A stretch of DNA of 64,000 bases from assembly GCF_000374025.1 (NCBI RefSeq), contig NZ_KB893172.1, forward strand, positions 248,001 to 312,000, in the 5' to 3' direction. The stretch comes from Spirosoma panaciterrae DSM 21099. Its GTDB lineage: Bacteria; Bacteroidota; Bacteroidia; Cytophagales; Spirosomataceae. Both the position numbers and the translations under genes were made by a program. This document shows positions 9,197 to 17,263 of this stretch, one piece after another (position 1 is the first letter of the stretch; each line of letters starts with the position of its first letter). The notes under the pieces were generated by a model that saw nothing but the letters and a program-made list of their open reading frames with translations, was not told the origin of the DNA and ran no database searches.

Positions 9197-9421
9197 ATGG
9201 CTGATGAACCACTTTATCGGATCAATTCAGTTAGAAACGTACCCTGGAATGGGTTGCCAGACCTGCCAATCCACCCCGATTTGTATCGCACAGTTGCTGT
9301 TTTTGAACAGTTAGGCTATGCGAAAGAGGCCTTAGGATGCTTACAGGGACGGAGTATGGCTATTCCTAATCAGGGTCCTAGCCTATGCATCGTAATCAAT
9401 AATAAACCACTCATGGTATAG
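9197..9421 (+). pseudogene. Fic-family protein, N-terminal fragment
   Basis: The 74-residue frame contains VPWNGLPDLPIHPDL, FEQLGYAKEALGCLQGR and AIPNQ, which resemble the Fic/DOC N-terminal domain (P-[WY]-N-x-L-P-x-L-P-P, then an A-L-A-x-L-x-G helix and a (T/S)-I-P-N turn). The family normally continues for about 300 more residues to the HPFxxGNGR AMPylation motif, which is absent here. The frame ends in unrelated sequence that overlaps the opposite gene's 3' end. It is judged a truncated relic of a Fic AMPylator in this decayed island. Confidence 0.5.
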
Positions 9422-9805
9422 CGTGGTCAGGTAAAAGCCTTCGGGTTGGAGGTCACCTATGGCGATAAATCCGGCTCCGAACAGACTATCGTCGTAGGTA
9501 GTGTCTTTGAGGTAGACAACCAACTTGGCGTGGTCTTCGCTCCGAAAGTGATGCAGAAAGGTGATATTCGGATGGTGGCTTCGGCTGATGGGTAAAAGTA
9601 TCCAATAATCGCCTATCGACAGGAACTGTGGGCGAGCGGCAACCGGGTCGAAGTTGGGTTCCCAGCGGAAAATCATATCGTCCGGCGAGTACGTTTTAAA
9701 CTTCCACGCCCACGTTTCAGGGCCTTTGTGTTTCTCAATAATCCGATCCCAACGGCTGCCCTTTATTCGGTCGAGTGTCTCGGGCGATAAGTCTTCTACA
9801 CGCAT
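9383..9805 (-). CDS. Hypothetical protein, 140 residues
   Basis: I do not recognise the family. The frame starts at ATG 9805 (RVEDLSPETLDRIKGSRWD) and is rich in aromatic residues, with alternating hydrophobic stretches suggesting a compact alpha/beta cytoplasmic protein. There is no signal peptide or membrane segment. Codon use and composition resemble the surrounding chromosome more than the AT-rich IetAS genes. Its end overlaps the Fic fragment by 39 bases on the opposite strand. It could be an immunity- or toxin-like small protein, but nothing in the sequence shows that. Confidence 0.55.
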   Translation of the reverse strand: MRVEDLSPETLDRIKGSRWDRIIEKHKGPETWAWKFKTYSPDDMIFRWEPNFDPVAARPQFLSIGDYWILLPISRSHHPNITFLHHFRSEDHAKLVVYLKDTTYDDSLFGAGFIAIGDLQPEGFYLTTLYHEWFIIDYDA

Positions 9806-9874
9806 AATTTTTTTACTATTTCTTCATGTCTTATACCCGATGTTGGCGTAAACGCTTTAGGGCTAGATAATCGA

Positions 9875-10306
9875 TCACACCAATACACATTTTCCTACCT
9901 GAATATCGGCTTCGACTTTCTTGTATTTCACGTCCTTCACCACTTTCCCATCCGTGTAGCGAACCGATACTTTATCGTTACGTCCGGCCGTGGGGGCCAG
10001 CAACTCGCGGGCGCGGCTTTTCTGCCCCGTCAGTTCATAAGCCAGCATCAGGTAGTTTTTCAATATAGGTATGTTGGGATACTGCTAAACCAGATTCTGC
10101 AACTACTCTACCTGCCGCCGGTTGGGTCGGTTTCGCACAGCCTCATACAAACCTGCCCGTTGCGACTTAAGCTCCGGCGGTGCTGTTCCATCGTCGAGCG
10201 GGTCCCAACTGATTTTGTAGCTAAGTTGTTGTAATCATTTGACGGTAGGAAGTTTAGATGAGTTGTTCTGGCCAAACAGGTCGGCGAGTTTACCGGGTAA
10301 CGCCAT
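9875..10306 (-). pseudogene. Degraded repeat-type (TPR-like) protein gene
   Basis: The minus strand reads in pieces that make sense as one protein: a start at 10306 (ALPGKLADLFGQNNSSKLPT) that stops, then LSYKISWDPLDDGTAPPE and LYEAVRNRPNRRQVE, an in-frame TAG, LQNLV, another TAG, then QYPNIPILKNYLMLAYELTG and KSRARELL, and an intact tail ending GKCVLV. The last part looks like a tetratricopeptide helix pair. At least three lesions make it non-functional. The product's original role is unknown. Confidence 0.5.
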
Positions 10307-10372
10307 GTGCAGAAAGCTTGTGTTGAGGGCGTAAAGATAGGGGAGATTGGGGTTGGGGAATGTGTAAATGGA

Positions 10373-10588
10373 ATGCTCTTTCTCATGCACCGCGCTACGT
10401 TCGATGCACATCGACAGCTACTCAGCCAGGGCGAATCAACCCCCGTAACGGAATTACCGTATTTGACCGATGAGGAACGTAACCTGTTTCAGCAGTTCGA
10501 TCAAAACGGGTGGCGCGTGGAGCAGGGGCGGTTAGGGGAGGAGTGGGTGAGGGAGCGATTGCCCAATGGAGACCATACGCGGGGCTGA
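10373..10588 (+). CDS. Doubtful small frame, possibly a gene remnant
   Basis: The frame has ATG 10373 and runs for 71 residues, with a polar, protein-like middle (TDEERNLFQQFDQNGWRVEQ). I do not recognise it, and it has no clear promoter. It begins just downstream of the degraded repeat-protein gene on the other strand. It may be the C-terminal end of a lost gene or a chance frame. Confidence 0.25.
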   Translation: MLFLMHRATFDAHRQLLSQGESTPVTELPYLTDEERNLFQQFDQNGWRVEQGRLGEEWVRERLPNGDHTRG

Positions 10589-10591
10589 TTA

Positions 10592-10621
10592 TTGGGTATC
10601 TTTATGGTTAATCTACCTTTG
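10592..10621 (+). promoter_or_regulatory. Putative promoter for the ceramidase-like gene
   Basis: TACCTTTG at 10614-10621 matches the Bacteroidota -7 consensus, with a TTG-containing -33 candidate at about 10592 and a leader of about 24 bases before the ATG at 10651. Confidence 0.45.
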
Positions 10622-10650
10622 ATGGCTAACCAGCCTAAACGACTAAACCT

Positions 10651-12024
10651 ATGAAAAAGCTGCTAAACTGTACGATAAGCCTGTTGCTGATCGGGCTAAT
10701 CAGCACCGTAAATCTAGTGATAGCCCAGTCTACCCCACCGACTTCGCTTTCCGTTGGTGCGGCCAAAGTAGACATAACACCCGCCCTGAGCGAGCTGAAA
10801 AAACCGTATTTCGGGATCAACGACAACATCTACTCACGCGCTGTTGTCATCAACAATGGCAGTAATACCGTAGCTCTCGTGTCGGTGGATATTGGGGGCA
10901 TCAACGACGAAATGGCCGACCGGATTCTGGCGAAGATTAAGGCGCTTTCGGGCATTCCTGTTCAGAACATTCAGCTAACGGCCACCCATACGCACAGTGT
11001 GCCGTTTGGGATTAGTGGCGAGGCTTTTGAGACTAAGATTGCCAGTGCCGTTAAACTGGCGAAAGACAAGCTGCAACCCGCCCGCGTGGGCTACGGTGAA
11101 GGAGTATCGTACATCAACGTGAACCGCAATAGTATTGACCCCGAAACCCGGCGGTGGTGGGAAGGTCCCAACTACGATGGGCCATCCGACAAAACCGTGG
11201 CTGTGGTTACCTTCGAATCGCTGGCCGGTAAACCCATTGCCATCTACTACAACTACGCCATGCACGGGGTCATTTCCGGGATGTTCGATAAGGTCAGCGG
11301 AGATGTGCCGGGAGCCGCGTCGCGCTATCTGGAAAACAACTTCGACGATGAAACCGTAGCCCTCTGGTCGACGGGTGCCTGTGGCGATCAGAACCCGATC
11401 TACTACCAGCAGACCTACGACCTGCGCGAAATTCGCATTAAGGAGTACGCCAAACGGGGCATCGACATCAGCAACAAAATGCCTCCCGGTGGCGAAGGAC
11501 TGGACCGGAACGACCCTAAAGTGATTAAACTGATGGAGCAACAAAAGCAGATGTTGCTGTCGATGGGTCAACTGCTGGGCGAGGAAGTGTTGCACACGAT
11601 GCGGGGCATCAAACGAAAAATAAGCAACCCCATTGTGCAGACCGATCAGCGCACTATCCACTGCCCCGGACGCAAGCGGCTGGACGAAGGTCGGGCAGGC
11701 TACGCGGGTACGTATGCCGACGCCGACTCGATTCCGATCCGGCTCGGGCTGATTCGGGTGGGCGACATTGCCTTTACGGCCGTCAACGGCGAAGTATTCA
11801 GCCCCATCTGGACTCGACTAAAAAAAGAATCGCCTTTCGCTAACACGATGATGGTAACGCTGACCAACGGTTTTGCCCGCTCGGGTTATATTCCCAACGA
11901 TGCCGCTTTCGGGACTTATACGTTTGAAGTGGTTTCGTCGCGGCTCAAGCCCGGCTTTGCCGAAACCGCCATTGTCAACGGCCTGCTCGATATGATGTAC
12001 GCTAGCCTTCAACTGAAGCCGTAG
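10651..12024 (+). CDS. Secreted neutral/alkaline ceramidase-like hydrolase
   Basis: The 457-residue protein starts with a signal peptide (KKLLNCTISLLLIGLIS to VIAQ) and then the family's opening (VGAAKVDITPAL). It contains NIQLTATHTHSVP, the histidine-rich motif binding the active-site metal, followed by YYNYAMHGV and STGACGDQNP, both conserved in the neutral/alkaline non-lysosomal ceramidase N-terminal domain. It lacks the C-terminal immunoglobulin-like domain of full ceramidases, as do many Bacteroidota members. The substrate is therefore uncertain: ceramide or another amide-linked lipid or glycan. It probably acts in the periplasm. It appears to be a single-gene unit. Confidence 0.82.
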   Translation: MKKLLNCTISLLLIGLISTVNLVIAQSTPPTSLSVGAAKVDITPALSELKKPYFGINDNIYSRAVVINNGSNTVALVSVDIGGINDEMADRILAKIKALSGIPVQNIQLTATHTHSVPFGISGEAFETKIASAVKLAKDKLQPARVGYGEGVSYINVNRNSIDPETRRWWEGPNYDGPSDKTVAVVTFESLAGKPIAIYYNYAMHGVISGMFDKVSGDVPGAASRYLENNFDDETVALWSTGACGDQNPIYYQQTYDLREIRIKEYAKRGIDISNKMPPGGEGLDRNDPKVIKLMEQQKQMLLSMGQLLGEEVLHTMRGIKRKISNPIVQTDQRTIHCPGRKRLDEGRAGYAGTYADADSIPIRLGLIRVGDIAFTAVNGEVFSPIWTRLKKESPFANTMMVTLTNGFARSGYIPNDAAFGTYTFEVVSSRLKPGFAETAIVNGLLDMMYASLQLKP

Positions 12025-12172
12025 GGAGTTGGAGGCTTTTGCCTAGTGTCCGTTGCCGTTGAATGCGTTCAAATCGTGTTTTTGTGAACATAATTGAAGT
12101 TAACATACTACTCATTTATCTCTCTAACCTGCCAAAGTACTAGATCTGATGAATCTACAGAGAGGCAATCAG

Positions 12173-12535
12173 TCAGTGTGGCGCACGCAATGCCAGGCGA
12201 TTTCCTTCACAATCGTTTATAAGGGCCATGTAGCCTAGTTCGGTCGATATTTGTTTTTTCGGCTGTAAAACACGGCCGCCCATTTGCTCAACTTGTTGAA
12301 GTGCCTGGTCAATATCGGCAACGAGTACATGCAGGGTAACCCCATCTGAAGATGGACGGTACCATTCACCCTGACAGAGTGCTCCCGAGGCTATTTCTGG
12401 CGGAAACATGGCCATTGTCAGCGCCCCCAGATCAACAATCTGTAGTTTGACCTGAAAAACGGCCTCGTAAAAGGCTTTGGCCTTGTCGAACTGATAAACA
12501 GGTATTTCAAACCATTGTATCCAGTTTTTATCCAT
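12173..12535 (-). CDS. VOC superfamily (glyoxalase-like) protein
   Basis: The 120-residue protein shows the single-domain VOC pattern: WFEIPVYQFDKAKAFYEAVF at the start, HVLVADIDQALQQVEQMGG in the middle and GYMALINDCEGNRLALRAP at the end, giving the two beta-alpha-beta-beta-beta halves. Such proteins bind a metal with His/Glu residues, but the reaction cannot be told from sequence. The ATG is at 12535, preceded on the minus strand by a weak -7 candidate (TACCTTTA, 12560-12553) and a TTTTG about 15 bases upstream. Confidence 0.82.
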   Translation of the reverse strand: MDKNWIQWFEIPVYQFDKAKAFYEAVFQVKLQIVDLGALTMAMFPPEIASGALCQGEWYRPSSDGVTLHVLVADIDQALQQVEQMGGRVLQPKKQISTELGYMALINDCEGNRLALRAPH

Positions 12536-12713
12536 ACTAGCTAGTTTTCGGATAAAGGTATAAAATAGTACTATGCAAAACCTATTAATGGCTCAATCAT
12601 TTTTACTTGCATGAAAGAGGAGGATTATTGCGTATGAAGATGGCTAAGTACAGTCCAGAAATCGGGTAGCTAACTCATCCAAATTCCTTGGCTGTGACGT
12701 ATAGGCTCTGCTT

Positions 12714-14327
12714 TTAGACAGCCATTAACGACTCCATAAACCCCGGTCGCTCCCGCTTTTTCGAAGCTTGTTCATACCCATGACCCATTGCTAATAAAGT
12801 TCCTTCCTGATAAGCTCCGGCGATGAACGAGAAGCCGACGGGAAGACCGTGAACGGAGCCCATCGGAACGGTCAGGTGGGGGTAACCAGCCATGGCGGCT
12901 GGTGGACAGAAATAGAAACCTGTGTCGTAGTCGCCGTTGATCAGGTCGATGCAACCGGCTGGGCCGATGCTCGTACCAGCGATGGCGTCCAACTTATTCG
13001 CTGTCATCAGTTGGTCGATTCGTTGTCGCCAGCTACGGGTTTTGGCTAACGCTTCGGTGTATTCGTTGCTGGTCAGATCGCCTTTAGCTTCGCTGCTTTC
13101 AAGGGTTTCCTGTTTGAAAAACGGCATGGCTTTTGCCTGATTCTGCTTGTTGAAAGCAATCACCTCGGCCAGCGATTTCACCCGCGCATTTGCTTTCGAT
13201 AGGTAGCTATTCAGACCGTCCTTAAACTCGTATTGCAATACGGTAAATTCGGCTCCACCCATCTCCCGGAGTTCTTTCATTAGTTCAATTTCAACAACGG
13301 TAGCGCCCTGTTTTTTCAGGAGTTCAATGGCTTCTTTATACAGCGCTACAACACCTTCATGCCCGTTCAGAAACGATTTTTCGATGCCGATCCGTTTGCC
13401 TGCCAGGGCGTTGGCTTTTAGAAATTGGGTATAGTCGGTGACGCTTTTACCCCGGCTTTCGAGGGTTACGGTGTCGGCAGGATCGATACCAGCCAAGGCT
13501 CCCAGCAAAATAGCGGCATCGGTTACGGTGCGGGTCATAGGCCCGGCGGTGTCCTGTGTATGCGAAATGGGAATAATGCCGCTCCGACTAACCAGCCCCA
13601 CCGTCGGCTTGAGTCCGACCAGGCCACAATGGGAGGAGGGGGCAATGATGGAGCCATCGGTTTCGGTTCCAACGGCCACCGCACATAGATTAGCCGATGC
13701 GGCTGAACCTGAGCCCGAACTGGAGCCACTTGGATTGCGATCCAGTACATACGGATTGCGCGTTTGACCTCCCCGGCTACTCCAGCCGCTGCTCGAACGA
13801 GTAGATCGAAAATTGGCCCATTCGCTCAGGTTGGTTTTACCCAGAATAACGGCTCCTGCTTTGCGCAGTTGAGCCACCACAAAAGCATCCTGAGTCGCTT
13901 TGTGTCCTTCCAGGGCTAACGATCCGGCCGTGGTCATCATCTGATCGCCGGTGTCGATGTTGTCTTTGACAAGTACGGGAATGCCATGCATCGGCCCTCG
14001 TACTTTCCCAGCTTTTCGCTCCTGATCGAGCTTTTTTGCCATCGCCAGGGCGTCGGGGTTAATTTCAATAACGGCATTCAGTCGAGGACCTTTTTTGTCG
14101 ATGGCATCGATACGATCCAGATACAGTTGAGTAATGGCTTCGGCAGTGTATTCGCCCGACTGCATTTTCTGTTGCAGATCGTGAATCGTCAGTTCGTTGA
14201 GTACAAACTCGTCTTTGAACGGAGTCGACTTGTCTTCGGTATGGGCAGTTGTGGGGGAAACGCAGGCGGCAATAGTGGTGGAGACCGAAACAACAGAACT
14301 GGCTTTGATAAAACTCCGGCGATTCAT
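12714..14327 (-). CDS. Exported amidase (amidase signature family)
   Basis: The chosen start is the ATG at 14327 (NRRSFIKASSVVS), because the ten extra upstream codons would spoil an obvious export signal. The signal has an RR-containing N-region and a lipobox-like IAAC, so the enzyme may be a lipoprotein. The amidase signature is complete: Lys in PVLVKDNIDT, the Gly/Ser-rich GSSSGSGSAASAN, and GTETDGSIIAPSSHCGLVGL, which give the Ser-cisSer-Lys triad. It hydrolyses a carbon-nitrogen amide bond; the substrate is unknown. Its length (537) is normal for exported members. Confidence 0.88.
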   Translation of the reverse strand: MNRRSFIKASSVVSVSTTIAACVSPTTAHTEDKSTPFKDEFVLNELTIHDLQQKMQSGEYTAEAITQLYLDRIDAIDKKGPRLNAVIEINPDALAMAKKLDQERKAGKVRGPMHGIPVLVKDNIDTGDQMMTTAGSLALEGHKATQDAFVVAQLRKAGAVILGKTNLSEWANFRSTRSSSGWSSRGGQTRNPYVLDRNPSGSSSGSGSAASANLCAVAVGTETDGSIIAPSSHCGLVGLKPTVGLVSRSGIIPISHTQDTAGPMTRTVTDAAILLGALAGIDPADTVTLESRGKSVTDYTQFLKANALAGKRIGIEKSFLNGHEGVVALYKEAIELLKKQGATVVEIELMKELREMGGAEFTVLQYEFKDGLNSYLSKANARVKSLAEVIAFNKQNQAKAMPFFKQETLESSEAKGDLTSNEYTEALAKTRSWRQRIDQLMTANKLDAIAGTSIGPAGCIDLINGDYDTGFYFCPPAAMAGYPHLTVPMGSVHGLPVGFSFIAGAYQEGTLLAMGHGYEQASKKRERPGFMESLMAV

Positions 14328-14415
14328 ACAATACGCGTAGAAGATGAAGGCTGACACAAGCCCACAAGTTAATGTATTTTATCAGCTATGATCACCTGAT
14401 TCCTTAAAAACAAAG

Positions 14416-14444
14416 ATCGAGTGGCATCATGGACACCACTCGAT
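14416..14444 (-). terminator. Hairpin after the small paralogue gene
   Basis: A perfect 9-bp inverted repeat (atcgagtgg at 14416-14424 and ccactcgat at 14436-14444) lies just beyond the 14471 stop and is followed on the minus strand by a T-rich stretch. It fits a terminator for the WGR-PARP cluster. Confidence 0.5.
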
Positions 14445-14470
14445 TCTGGTTGGGTAATCGATTCAACTTA

Positions 14471-14923
14471 TTAAGCCAGCGCCTTCGAGAACAACCCTAC
14501 GCGTTCGCGGAGAAGGTAGCCGCTGAGATCGGTGCGGAGATTGCCGTTCAGATTGAAAATCCGTAAGTCGGCAGGAAGATGTTCGTATTTGTCTAACGCT
14601 TTCAACCAGGCATTGCGGTCCAGATAGGGAGCCAGCAGGATACGAGCCTGATTCAAGGCGCGATGTTGGCGGGGCGACCAGATTGGCCGCTGCCGGTACA
14701 CAAACCCCTGGCCATTGAGCAGGTCGGATAGCGACTGAGGAGGAGCCATCGGAACCAGTTCGGCCAGCAGGTATAAACCTAATTCAACGTTCAACAATCG
14801 GTTGGCCACCATCCCTGGCAGGGCATGCCGAAACCGAAGGCGAGTCGCCAGCGGCTCCTGCCAGCGTAGTAAGCTGGCAAGGGCCGGGCGGGTTGCGGGA
14901 GCGGTGGTGAGGAGCGTGTTCAT
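14471..14923 (-). CDS. Uncharacterised small protein A, paralogue of the 16772-17167 protein
   Basis: I do not recognise the family. The protein (150 residues from ATG 14923) shares with the 16772-17167 protein an ELGLYLL helix, a P-x-APP-x-L-x-DLL turn, a SPRQHRALNQARILL helix and a C-terminal R-V-G-x-x-K-x-LA end. These are enough shared positions for common descent. The start at 14923 is preferred over the GTG at 14962 because it places the shared operator and -7 element at the same distance (about 45 bases) as in the paralogue. The protein is helical and basic, with no membrane segments. It is the last gene of the WGR-PARP cluster, with its own promoter. Confidence 0.6.
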   Translation of the reverse strand: MNTLLTTAPATRPALASLLRWQEPLATRLRFRHALPGMVANRLLNVELGLYLLAELVPMAPPQSLSDLLNGQGFVYRQRPIWSPRQHRALNQARILLAPYLDRNAWLKALDKYEHLPADLRIFNLNGNLRTDLSGYLLRERVGLFSKALA

Positions 14924-14952
14924 TGGTCTGTTGTTGTTTACTGTTCTTGAAT

Positions 14953-14990
14953 CAAATTTCACACACTCAGAACGTAATCTTTTTACGTTG
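14953..14990 (-). promoter_or_regulatory. Promoter with palindromic operator shared with 17192-17229
   Basis: The operator at 14971-14990 reads aacgtaatctttttacgttg, a near palindrome of AACGTAA. On the minus strand a -7-like element GAAATTTG lies at 14960-14953. The same operator core (ACGTAATCTwTTTACG) occurs once more, upstream of the paralogous gene, at exactly the same 18-base offset from its -7 element. Confidence 0.55.
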
Positions 14991-15032
14991 TACTAAAAAT
15001 TTTCACTTTTTTTTGCTCCTCCTGCTCCCTAT

Positions 15033-15281
15033 CTATTGCAACGACGGTCTGAACGTCGGGAAATTGTAAATACGGTGCGTCCCGTTGCTTTGAATGGACC
15101 AGTTTTCCCATAAACCAATGACGAGCATCCACTGCGAAATGTCGGCCTGGCGAGCTTCGTATCCGCGCTGACGCAGGAAGTTTTTGACGTCGAGGGTGGT
15201 GGTGCTGCCTTCGGCCAGAATAAGCGCCGTAGCGGCAAATCGAATGGCCAGTGGTTCGAGCTTTTTGCGTTTGGTTTTCAT
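15033..15281 (-). CDS. Small basic protein coupled to the WGR-PARP gene
   Basis: The protein is 82 residues from ATG 15281. The longer upstream frame is rejected because it overlaps the PARP gene out of frame. It starts KTKRKKLEPLAIRF and has a helix-turn-helix-like middle (LDVKNFLRQRGYEARQADIS), suggesting nucleic-acid binding, but I cannot assign a family. The ATG lies one base after the PARP stop (15283-15285), so translation is probably coupled and the two products may be made in similar amounts. It may be a partner or inhibitor of the ADP-ribosyltransferase; this is inferred from position only. Confidence 0.55.
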   Translation of the reverse strand: MKTKRKKLEPLAIRFAATALILAEGSTTTLDVKNFLRQRGYEARQADISQWMLVIGLWENWSIQSNGTHRIYNFPTFRPSLQ

Positions 15282-15282
15282 C

Positions 15283-16641
15283 TTACGACTTGATTCTGAC
15301 GAGGTACCGAACCGTACACTGCGCCTGGTTGTAAACAATGAATTCGTTCTTTTGCAGGCTGATTCCCTGTTTGGCAAATACCGAATCATAACTCGGATCG
15401 ATGCGTTTCAGGGCATCGGCATCCAGCGACATATGGTGCGATTCGTGCGTTGAAATCTCCAGTTGATTGCCCACATGCACTTCATAGATAGCCAGATACG
15501 CTTCGCGCTGCCGCCCATTGGCCCATACCGATCCATGCAACGAGGTGTAGTTGAGCGATTTGCTGAACTGGTCGGCAAAGTAGATACCGTAGCCAAACAT
15601 TTTGCCCGTAATGACCGCATTGGCCGGACGTAATACCAGTCCCGTTTTCAGGATCGACAGCCAGTTTTCGCTGCGGCTACCATGCCAGAGCGCAACGGTT
15701 TTTCGGTTGGGTTGCTGACGAACGTATGTCTCGAAAGCCTTATCAGTTACGGCATGGCGTACACTGAAGGCAGCATCGAACTTAGCGGCATCCGACCCCA
15801 TCATGCGCTTGATCTGCTTCAGAACCGTATCGTCAATGACGGGTTCAATTGTCAGGTTCATCGACTCCAGCAGGTTGGGCTGCGTGGCTTCCGGGCTGGT
15901 TGGTTCCGGAGCCAGTTCGACCTGACCCCGCATCACATCCAGTGTCGATTGCTCCTCTGCAAGCTGGTCGTGCAGGGGCTGTAACTCGCTGGCCGACTGA
16001 GGGGCTTCATGAACCAGATGATGGCCTACGTGGGTCATCCGGCGCGGAATCACTTTGAACAGGTCGAGAAGTTTGGCGTTATAAGCTTCCGTATCCATGC
16101 CCAGCTTCAGGAGCCCGGCCAGTTCGTCGAGCAGTTGCTGGGCGGTCTCGACCTGCCTGCGTGTCACCTGCTGAGCCGTTACAACATAGTTCTGGTAAAT
16201 CGACTGGTTGGCCAGGTCCAGCAGTCGAGCCATCAGCGTTCGAACGGCCAGGTTCGGAATCGTGCTGGCATCGGTAGCCAGGCTTTTCTGGGCGTAAAGA
16301 TGGGTCTGGTCTACATACCCTTTCGCCACCTTCTCGCGGAATTTTTTGTCCCAATGTGCCATCGGGTAACTAACCGTAGTCCGTATGCCACCCACCCGAC
16401 CATAATGCACAGTGAACGTACCATCTTCGTTCTCACACATTTCGTAGTATTTGTTATTATTTCCAGCCGTTACCATGATCAACTTCACGGTTCGGGTAAC
16501 CGGAGTGGCTGCGTCGGTGGGTTCGGGCGTTGTTGTGTCGGCAGATGGCACTGGTGTGGTTGGGTGAAAAGGGATGGTCTTGCCGGATAGGCTCGAGGAA
16601 GAAGGGCCCCATACCCGTTGTAGCAACTGGTTCAGCATCAT
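15283..16641 (-). CDS. WGR-domain poly/mono-ADP-ribosyltransferase (PARP-like)
   Basis: The 452-residue protein has a proline/threonine-rich N-terminus (15-50), a WGR domain (NKYYEMCENEDGTFTVHYG with RVGG following, about 62-120), a helical PARP regulatory domain (about 140-225) and a C-terminal catalytic domain. The catalytic triad is complete: His320 in LWHGSRSENW, Tyr354 in FGYGIYFAD and Glu433 in QKNEFIVYN, as in eukaryotic PARP1. WGR domains recognise DNA breaks and activate the transferase through the helical domain, so NAD-dependent modification at DNA ends is the natural prediction. Bacterial PARPs of this architecture are sparse. The gene lies between two paralogous small genes under operator control. 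Confidence 0.88.
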   Translation of the reverse strand: MMLNQLLQRVWGPSSSSLSGKTIPFHPTTPVPSADTTTPEPTDAATPVTRTVKLIMVTAGNNNKYYEMCENEDGTFTVHYGRVGGIRTTVSYPMAHWDKKFREKVAKGYVDQTHLYAQKSLATDASTIPNLAVRTLMARLLDLANQSIYQNYVVTAQQVTRRQVETAQQLLDELAGLLKLGMDTEAYNAKLLDLFKVIPRRMTHVGHHLVHEAPQSASELQPLHDQLAEEQSTLDVMRGQVELAPEPTSPEATQPNLLESMNLTIEPVIDDTVLKQIKRMMGSDAAKFDAAFSVRHAVTDKAFETYVRQQPNRKTVALWHGSRSENWLSILKTGLVLRPANAVITGKMFGYGIYFADQFSKSLNYTSLHGSVWANGRQREAYLAIYEVHVGNQLEISTHESHHMSLDADALKRIDPSYDSVFAKQGISLQKNEFIVYNQAQCTVRYLVRIKS

Positions 16642-16658
16642 GGTCGTGTTAGATAGTG

Positions 16659-16769
16659 GTCAATAGGTTGTCGAGTGTGGTCAGACGTAGTCAGGAAGTT
16701 GTCAGGGATTGTCAGGCATAGCCTTGACAACGCTTTACCATGCCTGACGACTACTTGACTATACGTGAC
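16659..16769. repeat. Helically phased GTCA repeats, in both orientations
   Basis: GTC(A/G)(A/G) occurs at 16659, 16670, 16680, 16690, 16701 and 16711, a spacing of 10-11 bases. The complement TGAC occurs at 16725, 16745, 16756 and 16766, again in 10-11 base steps or twice that. The array fills the 130-base gap between the small paralogue and the PARP start. It also contains a 9-bp inverted repeat (gtcaggcat near 16711, atgcctgac near 16740). It may be a cooperative protein-binding array or an RNA structure. Confidence 0.5.
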
Positions 16770-16771
16770 CT

Positions 16772-17167
16772 TTACGCCAGCATCTTGCGCAGTACGCCCA
16801 GGCGATTGCGGGAAAAGCCAACGGTTTTTTCGGAGAAATGGCTGCAATCGCGGCTTAGGTCGTAGGCTAACCGATGTCCTGGCGAGGCTGCATAGACCTG
16901 AAGCAGGGTTTGCCAGTGTCGATAATTGGTAAAATGCGAGAGGAGCAATCGGCCCCGGTTGAGGTATTTTTGCTGACGGGGCGTCAGGGTAGAGCGGAGT
17001 TCGTCGTCGGGTTGGAGCAGATCGGGCAGAGCCGTTGGGGGCGCTGTCGGATTCACCTGCTGCAATAAAAACAGGCCAAGTTCGAGATCAACCAATTGCC
17101 GGGTCGAGAGCGACGGGCGTGCTGTGTAAGCTGGAGTTTCTGTGCGCGGACGTGAGGTATGAGTCAT
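16772..17167 (-). CDS. Uncharacterised small protein B, paralogue of the 14471-14923 protein
   Basis: I do not recognise the family. From ATG 17167 the 131-residue protein has a polar, threonine-rich first 20 residues, then LVDLELGLFLLQQ, PTAPPTALPDLL, LTPRQQKYLNRGRLLL and a C-terminal RNRLGVLRKMLA, aligning along most of its length with the other small protein of the cluster. It is all-helical by eye, basic, cytoplasmic. It is the first gene of the minus-strand operon and probably precedes the PARP in one transcript, 130 bases apart. Two diverged copies flanking one enzyme suggest distinct but related roles, such as subunits or an inhibitor pair. Confidence 0.6.
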   Translation of the reverse strand: MTHTSRPRTETPAYTARPSLSTRQLVDLELGLFLLQQVNPTAPPTALPDLLQPDDELRSTLTPRQQKYLNRGRLLLSHFTNYRHWQTLLQVYAASPGHRLAYDLSRDCSHFSEKTVGFSRNRLGVLRKMLA

Positions 17168-17191
17168 GATTGTCTAAGTAAATGTCCGATT

Positions 17192-17229
17192 CAAAAATAT
17201 ACCTCCAAAAACGTAATCTATTTACGGCC
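17192..17229 (-). promoter_or_regulatory. Promoter with operator shared with 14953-14990
   Basis: On the minus strand a consensus -7 element TATTTTTG lies at 17199-17192, 24 bases before the ATG at 17167. The operator aacgtaatctatttacggcc at 17210-17229 covers the expected -33 region, so a bound factor should block transcription. The divergent WYL regulator gene is the obvious candidate to encode that factor. Confidence 0.6.
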
Positions 17230-17263
17230 TTCTTTTTTGTTGGAAAATATTTTTGTTGCTTTG

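Noticed and set aside
16659..16769. Short repeats, considered as a CRISPR array
   Set aside because: Repeat units are 4-6 bases at 10-11 base spacing, far below CRISPR repeat and spacer lengths, and no cas genes are near.
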